DNA of 62,000 nucleotides from Phoronis australis (lineage: Eukaryota; Phoronida; Phoronidae), in the NCBI GenBank assembly GCA_002633005.1, contig NMRA01000110.1, positions 209,850 to 271,849 on the forward strand, written 5' to 3'. A program made the translations under genes and the position numbers. The notes under the pieces are model-generated. The model had not been told where the DNA came from. It saw only the letters and a list, made by a program, of their open reading frames with translations, and searched no databases. Of this stretch, positions 55,046 to 62,000 are shown piece by piece (the stretch's first letter is position 1; each line of letters starts with the position of its first letter).

Positions 55046-56374
55046 GTGAGTGATTTATCTGAACCTGACAGTCAAGAAAATCACTTTGTAAGAACTGCAG
55101 GTGTGGGTCCAGGTATTTGAGTTGGGAATCAGTATCACTAACCTGTAAAAGTACATCAAATCAGTTCTACTACAATCATGCATGCGCATCATGCCACATG
55201 TTTTAGAAAGCACCTTGACCAACTATTCTGTTCTAGCCTTAAAGAAACTAGATGAAACTTAAAACAATCTTTAGGCCTTCAAACTTACAAGACAAAACCA
55301 CATTCCTTTGATTTTGAGGCAGTACTCTCATGTTTGCCATCTTTAGACGTTGTTTTGTCAAGCGCAATAGTAAAAACCATCACATTTTGTAAGTATTAGG
55401 CACTGTGATATTAAACCCATGTTCAAAGGCACCTCCTTCAACATCCAGTATTTTGTTACTTGAATGCCCCTGGAGTGGTAACATTGTTTCATCAAAATGA
55501 GCCATTAAACATCTGAGGTGACTGACCATTTTAAACATCATCATCACAAGTAGGGGCCTGTCCTGTCCTTAGTTTGAGGGGACTGGCCGGGAGTGCCTGA
55601 TTACAGGGGGCTGTGTATAAACGTATCAGAAGCAGCTTCCCTGCTATCTTTAGGCTGACTGACTTCCAAGTGCCTTGATTACATGGGGCATTCTTAGTTT
55701 AAACACCCTCAGAAGTAGGGGCATTGATATAGGGTGACTGTAACTGGCCCTCCTGATTGCCTTGATTAAATGGAATGATCTAATCGTTGTCAGACCTAGG
55801 GCCTCTCCCATCCTTGACATGTCTTGCTTCTACAGCCTTGATTACACAACATTCATCACTGAGTGCCTGCATTACATGGGGAATTCTATAAGCATCATCA
55901 GAAGCAGGGTCCCTGATGTGTCCTTAATATATATATCCTTAATGTGAAATGACTGTGGCTCTGTGATTGGATTACATGCCATTCTAAACATCCTGTTGGC
56001 TAATGTGCTCAACATTTATCCAATTGAGAAGTGTGACAGGAATGTCAAACACTTGTAAATGTTGTCTCACAGCTCTCTCTTGTTTATTTTAACTCTGTAG
56101 CTTCATGGTCTTGATCCATCAACACTTTGTAGCCAAAATGTCCTCTACTAGTTTCTGGGTGGCCCCTCTACAAATAACTATTGGTTTGATAAAATTGGAG
56201 TTCCTTTTTTCCTTCACTGTTGTCCAATAGCCATATCCAATTTGCTAATTAGCTAATTAAACCAAATCTGCTTATTTGTTGATACTCTTTTGAGTTTGGA
56301 TCTGACCATATCGAGTAATGGAGCAGACTAAACACTGAACTGTTCGATAAAATAGTTTACCCCTCTCTGTGTAG
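55046..56374. other. Probable intron, no further exon recognised
   Basis: Degenerate repeats of GATTACATGGGG and TCATCAGAAGCAGGG types occur between 55560 and 55930, with a spacing of about 100-150 bp. No coding segment was identified. Confidence 0.4.
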
Positions 56375-57261
56375 GGCGCTGAGATATGGGGCTTTAAGGA
56401 ATATGAACAATTGGAAAATGTACATTTCAAGTTTTGTAAACGCATTTTAGGAGTAGGCAGTTGTTGTTCAAACTCGGCAATTATGGGAGAATGTGGTCGA
56501 TTCCCATTGTGTACAAAATATTTTGTTTCTTGTATAAAATACTGGTTCAAAATACTGGAGATGCCTAGTAATCGTGAGGTAAAAGCTGCATATGATATGC
56601 TTTTCAGTCAGACCTGATCGGAAGATCCTCCTATAATTGGGCAAGATTTGTAAGGAAACTTCTATCTTGGTATGGTTTTTCAGAAGTATGGATTAATCAG
56701 GGTGTGGCAAATCAAGCGTATTTCTTGACTGTTTTTTCTCAACGTGTCTACGACTGTTTTTTGCAAGGTTGGCAATCTGATATCGAATGTAACGCAAAAC
56801 TGCCTTACTATGTGGGGTACAAAACAATGTATCATCTTGAGAATTATCTAGAAATGGTTGGTATCCCACGTGTTTTTATCCAGTCTCTGACTCGATTGCG
56901 ATGTTCAAATCATTCGTTACTAGTGGAAAGAGGTCGCCACACAAATATTCCCTATGAAAACAGGTTGTGTGAGTTATGTAATTCTGGGTGTGTAGAGTAC
57001 GAATACCACTTTGTATTAGTTTGTAGTGCATACCAAAACCTTCAGGTTAAGTACTTAAGTGATCGTTTTTGTCATTCTCCCACGACATCTAAATTTGTTT
57101 CTCTCATGAGAACTCCAGATAGCCTACTTATTAAATTCATCCATCACGCTCTCAAGCGTCATAATGTATTATCCAGTTTCAGTGAAACGTGGCACCTAAC
57201 AATGTTCTGTCTTGTACATGATATACTTGGGGCCTATGGCTATGTGTATATGTCTCAATAA
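56375..57261 (+). mobile_element. 5'-truncated non-LTR retrotransposon (LINE), C-terminal end of ORF2
   Basis: Frame 1 (56375-56617) encodes GAEIWGFKEYEQLENVHFKF then CKRILGV and ends at a stop. Frame 2 is open from at least 56611 to 57261 and encodes NWARFVRKLLSWYGFSEVW and a Cys/His cluster (CELC, then HFVLVC: C89, C92, H102 and C107 of the frame starting at 56704). These are typical of the region after the reverse transcriptase domain in CR1/jockey-like LINEs of marine invertebrates. A one-base-type frameshift near 56605-56612 and the missing endonuclease and reverse transcriptase make it a dead 5'-truncated copy. It ends TATATGTCTCAATAA and may have a short 3' UTR to about 57330. Confidence 0.85.
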
Positions 57262-57349
57262 ATCAATTTTAATAAACACTGAACTTCATGATCGATACAA
57301 AAATGCATTTTTATCTTTGAAAATGTAGGTCGACTACCGTCTGTCATTG

Positions 57350-57465
57350 TTTTGTGGTGAGGGAGATGGAAGTTTGTAACAACATCATTTGATGTTTTGT
57401 GGTGAGGTATGGGAGTTTGCTACAACATCATTTGATGTTTTGTAGTGAGGTATGGGAGTTAGTTA
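57350..57465. repeat. About 48-bp tandem repeat, 2-3 copies
   Basis: CAACATCATTTGATGTTTTG followed by T(G/A)GTGAGGTATGGGAGTT recurs, the first copy being degenerate. Confidence 0.85.
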
Positions 57466-57507
57466 CTTTTTTCTCAGCTCCTGGCCCACTCACTCTGCTT
57501 ACGACAT

Positions 57508-57650
57508 GGGCACTGACTGGTGTGTATATAGGTCCTGTGTTGGACATGGACACTGACTGGTGTGTATATAGGCCCTGTGTTGGACATTGACACTGACTGG
57601 TGTGTATATAGGCCCTGTGTTGGACATGGACACTGACTGGTGTGTTTACT
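57508..57650. repeat. 40-bp minisatellite, 3.5 copies
   Basis: CACTGACTGGTGTGTATATA starts at 57511, 57551 and 57591, with a partial copy at 57631. Each is followed by GG(C/T)CCTGTGTTGGACAT. Confidence 0.95.
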
Positions 57651-58129
57651 TCATACCTAAACAATGTGGATCTGTGACCCTTTGAACATGTTTGTCTGCT
57701 GTGGGAATGTTGCAAACCAAGGGTGATCAGATGACTCACTACTTCTGAAGAACTGTCAAAATAATATTTTAGGTGTAAGGTTTCAAAGTTTGTTTATAAT
57801 TGGCATTATAAGCTGTAACATCTGTTTACAATCTGAGCCTTGATACTGGACCAGACAAATTATATCCCAGCTGGCTAACATGTATAGTGTTTGACCAAGC
57901 TGCATCGCCAAGCAGCTATATGAGCCTTCCATTGCAAAACCAATGTTTGATTTAAAACCCTTCCATAATGAAATTGGTCTCAAAATGGAAATGATTTGAA
58001 TGTTTTTAAACACCTAGAGTTTGCTTAGGATTAGGATCCACCTGTTGGCAACATTCACAAATTATTCTATGCATACTGCATAGTCTGAACAAATAACTGC
58101 AGGCCTCAATCAAAGTTTCACGTGTTGGA
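57651..58129. other. Stretch without recognisable gene
   Basis: No repeat or convincing coding frame was seen. Confidence 0.4.
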
Positions 58130-58600
58130 AGAACATGGGTAATGTTGACATGATTACCTGTTGTGTTGGAGGATTGTGGGTAAAGTTGGCTTGATTACTT
58201 GTTGTGTTAGAGAGTTGTGGTTATGATTACCTGTTGTGTTAGATGATCGTGGGTATGATTACCTATTGTGTTAGAGAATCGTGGGTATGATTATCTGTTG
58301 TGTTGGAGGATCGTGGCTATGATTATTTGTTGTGTTGGAGAATCGTGGGTATGATTATCTATTGTGTTGGAGGATCGTGGCTATGATTATCTGTTGTGTT
58401 GGAGGATCGTGGGTATGATTATCTATTGTGTTGGAGGATCGTGGGTATGATTATTTGTTGTGTTGGAGGATCGTGGCTATGATTACCTATTTTGTTAGAG
58501 GATCGTGGGTATGATTATCAGTTGTGTTGGAGGATTGTGGGTATGGTTACCTATTGTGCTGGAGGATCGTGGGTAATGTTGGCGTGATTGCCTCTTGAAC
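58130..58600. repeat. About 31-bp minisatellite, roughly 14 copies
   Basis: The unit reads TGTGTTGGAGGATCGTGGGT plus ATGATTA(C/T)CTGT, with frequent substitutions (ATTGTGTTAG, GGCTATG). Confidence 0.95.
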
Positions 58601-58770
58601 TACTGACTGAGTAAACCATATGTTTCGGTGTTCCAAACAACTTTCTTCGCTATCGCATTTACTCTTTCAAAGCAACAATAATCCTCAGAATTTTATCTTA
58701 AAACTGTCAAACTGACTTTGTCAAATGACATCTTCCCAATTCTTTTAAGTTTGCGGCAAGGCAACAGTAG

Positions 58771-58925
58771 CTCTGTGACGCTGCACTCTCTTTTCTTTAC
58801 ATGACACTGTGCCATGTGTCTCTGTGACGCTGCACTCTCTTTTCTTTACATGACACTGTGCCATGTGTCTCTGTGACGCTGCACACTCTTTTCTTTACAT
58901 GGCACTGTGCCATGTGTCTCAATTT
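58771..58925. repeat. 49-bp tandem repeat, 3 copies
   Basis: CTCTGTGACGCTGCAC starts at 58771, 58820 and 58869. Each is followed by TCTTTTCTTTACATG and CACTGTGCCATGTGT. Confidence 0.96.
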
Positions 58926-61686
58926 TTCCTGAAAGCAGGTGAACATCATTCATTCAATATCAGTCTGCTTACGTCTTGATGTCACTTTTTGTTGCTAATT
59001 AATCATGCTATCAACCTCTAATTGTCTTGCAAGCTGTAGTTGGTGCCTGGATTATGGATTGTTTATTGTTTATTATTACAACTTCACTGTCTGTTTTGGA
59101 TTTGGTTATTTTAGATACTATACAGGATACTGTAATCCTAATGCTGCTTTTACACAAAAGAAAGTTGTCAGGGTGTCAATTGTCTTGGGGTAACTTGCTC
59201 CACTTAAGTCGCATATACATGACATTAGATCCCCAACTGGACCAGCATGAGTCACTTTAACGAAGACTGGCTGCGCATGCTCGCATGAACAATAGCAAAT
59301 GTCCAAACCACATGGAATGCCAGTTGATCACCCCAATATTCGCAATGTTCGCAAGCGCATTGAAAATGATCGCTTTCCTCCCTGCCACAGTAATGTGTTT
59401 AGACATGTAGTTGAAACTGATCCAGTACAACTCTACGTATCACACTATCACACCGGTGTAAAAAATTGGCTGACGTGGTGTCAAGTGCTCCGTTGGTGAT
59501 GTTTATATACACATTTTTGCTCGATCAGCTGTTGCATGTTAGCTGCGCCATGTCTGCTGTTTCTTGTGTAAATGTGACTTAAATATCTCGGCTTTAAAAT
59601 CTCCACTCCTCGGCAAGATTTCAACAGTATTGGCCAAGCTATGATCATGGTCAGCCGCTTGCCAAGTTTCCCATGGTGAATTCTGGATGGAACTATACTG
59701 AGTGTAAAGTGATTGTAAAACAAACTGCCCTAAGCCAATTCACCATTTTGGCAAAGAATTTGCAACTGATTAATTTTTTATTTCAGATATGTATTGGCGC
59801 ATTAACTCGCCAGTCATAGTCTCAACTTGTTCTTTAGTTTAGGGTCGAGTTCAAAATTAGTGAATCTGGGAAGAACAGGCCTGTTCATGCAACTGATCTT
59901 TTTTACAGAAATTTTTTTGCTATATTTTGCAGACTAGGGATTGTGAAAAAAATTATTGTGCGAATACTAAAATACTGCAATCTCACTTTCTCCAAATTTT
60001 GCGGAATTTATTGCAGAAATCGCTCTAGACATTACGGCAGTTGTTTACACAAGCTTGATGATTAGTTACTGGTCGTAATACTCAACATTAATCGGATGAT
60101 TGGCTGCACTTTTATCGCGCTGTGTATGGTACAAGAATTCCCAGCTTTATTTACCCACATTACCCCATCATGACCCCTTGCCTTATCATTATATATCCTA
60201 ATCCCGTGGAAATAATTATTGGTGAACTGCTTTTTAACAAAGATTTATATGCTCACTTAGCTTGGACAGGTCTTTATGAATAGTGTTGACATGCTGCTTG
60301 GCTGGGGCATACTTTGCTGTGGCCAGAATTCATTTGATGTACTAAGAGACCATCAGGTGTAAAGCACCTGGCCTTGACTAGTCTTGGTGTAACAGGGTCT
60401 TTAAAAACACTATTCCCATGTCATGTAGAGTGTACCTGGACTCTTGCATTCAATGGTCAAGCACTGTCCCGCAATGGTCAAGCACTGTCCCGAAAAGGTC
60501 AACCCTGACTTATATCGTTCATTAAATGTATCACCTTTGTATTTCCTTCTAATGGAAGTATGACCCAACTTTTGCTAGTCCAACAGTGAACTGTGATGTA
60601 CTTGGTAATTACCTGAGCCTCTGGCTCATTTCACTACTTGAGCTCATAATACTTGTTAGTAACCTTAAACAAATAAACTTAACCCCAGGCATTATAAACA
60701 GACTTGTGTTTTCTGACATGCAACAAGACAAAACTCATTGCACAGTTAGCTTGACTTGGTTGAAAAAGGAAATTTTATTAGTCTGACTTATGTAACTTGT
60801 CTGTATTTGTCGGGAATGAAGGTTCATAGGTGGTGCCATTACATAGTATGGAACTAAAGATTGTTAACTATCAGGGGTCTGGTTATATTTGAGAACCTAG
60901 CTTTTCGGTCCTGTCTTGGGGGCCCTTCATCGGCAGCGATTTCCATGTCAGGTGGCCACGTGACACAAAAATCCCCTTCAGAACATCAGCGTTAGCGGTA
61001 ACAATACATATTTTATCTGTTTTCATGTGTGGGATGTTCATGATAGTTAGAAATTGACTTTGTCCCATTTTCAGGCTTGATTTTATCTTTGTCCCATATG
61101 CCCAATATGATCACCTGTATGTATGTTAGTGTTGCAAGTGTAATAAAAGATAATCCACTCTGCCTCGCACTACTTTGTGTTAAGACTTGTAGTGGACACT
61201 GGAGCAACTGATTGAGTGAAAGTTCATGCTGTACCTCTCAAACCGTTGCCAAATAAATGGACGCTGCCGTGGTGTCAGCTTGCATTATATCAGTCATGTT
61301 AACTCAGGTACTTGCACCCAATCAGCTGTTCCCTGTTAGCTGCTCCCTGTCAAGTGCATCTTGTGTTAAAGTGCAGCTTGAGTTACTGGTTGGGATATGT
61401 CATGTGTGCTAATGAAGCACTTTGTACACTCTGTGAGTCTCAGGCTGAGACATGGTCTGCACTTGGTATACATACACCAGCTTAGCTGCACCTCATTCTT
61501 CATAAATAGATTTAATTTTATACAATGCATGATGTCATGTGTTTCTGTGGTGGAGCAGCAATGACTTCTTGTAATAAGACACTGAATTTTAATACTGTAA
61601 TTAGTGATTTTTAATAGTTTGGCTTCCGAAATTGAATTGAAAAACCTTTAAGATGCTGTGTTTCACATTGACGTTTTGATATTATT
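58926..61686. other. Stretch without recognisable gene, with a possible dispersed repeat pair
   Basis: 59518-59590 and 61318-61385 share ATCAGCTGTT followed by TGTTAGCTGC and a CTTGTGTAAA/CTTGTGTTAA block, and look like distant relatives. Open frames are short and unconvincing, including the 66-residue one at 59299-59499. Confidence 0.35.
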
Positions 61687-61760
61687 GATCATCACCACCA
61701 CCACCATCATCACCACCACCACCACCACCTCCACCACCATCATCATCATCATCATCATCT
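61687..61760. repeat. (CAC/CAT)n trinucleotide repeat
   Basis: A mix of CAC and ATC triplets ends in eight CAT units. No surrounding coding frame is supported. 61761-62000 shows nothing recognisable. Confidence 0.95.
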
Positions 61761-62000
61761 AGCACTGCTATTTATCTTTTTACTGACCATCAGGCCAAGA
61801 ACATGTATCAAATTAAAATCCTAATTCTTAAATGCTAGGCTGGAATAATGCTTTCGTGAACAAATAGATAGTGAATTTTAGTAAAAAATGATGTAATAAA
61901 ATGTGGATTGCTGATCAGTGCTTTAATCAAGGTGCCTGTGTTCAAAATGGTAAATAATTGGCTTGGTATCATGATAGGGGACAATAGACTGCATGACTGC

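Noticed and set aside
59299-59499. A 66-residue frame starting MSKPHGMPVDHP as a second exon of the type II membrane protein.
   Set aside because: No acceptor in the needed phase with a good pyrimidine tract was found, and the sequence shows no domain that I recognise.

Overview
This window is animal nuclear DNA. It has spliced genes with GT-AG introns, many minisatellites, cut-and-paste transposon remnants and the 3' end of a LINE. No bacterial operons, rRNA, CRISPR or viral genes were seen. The main gene is the animal kinase TBK1/IKK-epsilon. Its structure, the very dense intronic minisatellites and the repeats that run across exon-intron junctions suggest an outbred marine invertebrate. 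Junction-spanning minisatellites are something I recall from amphioxus, so a cephalochordate is a reasonable guess, but the species cannot be fixed from sequence alone.

Layout. From 1 to 25.9 kb lie the last 14 coding exons of a plus-strand TBK1/IKK-epsilon-like kinase, from the kinase hinge to the stop codon. About 77 N-terminal residues lie left of the window. All 14 exons join in phase into 735 residues. Its introns hold a 450-bp tandem repeat with CTCF-like sites, six minisatellites (two copy the adjacent exon end and its splice donor), a 1.9-kb inverted-repeat element, a foldback element and a hAT-like element inserted in a minisatellite. From 26 to 29.5 kb I see only small repeats. From 29.5 to 42.5 kb two copies of a roughly 1-kb element with GGCGGAT ends flank a duplicated block (31.8-35.4 and 36.1-39.1 kb, separated by a 551-N gap). 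This block is either a tandem duplication or two unmerged haplotypes. Its right copy carries the C-terminal half of an unrecognised minus-strand gene (38.85-40.30 kb) with degenerate 11-residue repeats. From 42.5 to 53.8 kb there is no convincing gene, only diverged repeats and a clean hAT-type MITE with an 8-bp target duplication. At 54.7-55.0 kb a likely first coding exon of a type II membrane protein ends in a good donor. At 56.4-57.3 kb lies a 5'-truncated LINE. The rest is minisatellites and unassigned DNA.

Function. TBK1/IKK-epsilon is the innate-immune and autophagy kinase downstream of STING, RIG-I-like and TLR adaptors. No neighbour in the window looks functionally linked to it. The most notable biology is at the DNA level: minisatellites copying splice junctions, an in-frame duplicated acceptor, a 68-unit array that keeps its CpG only in the core, and a deletion repaired with a transposon-derived patch.
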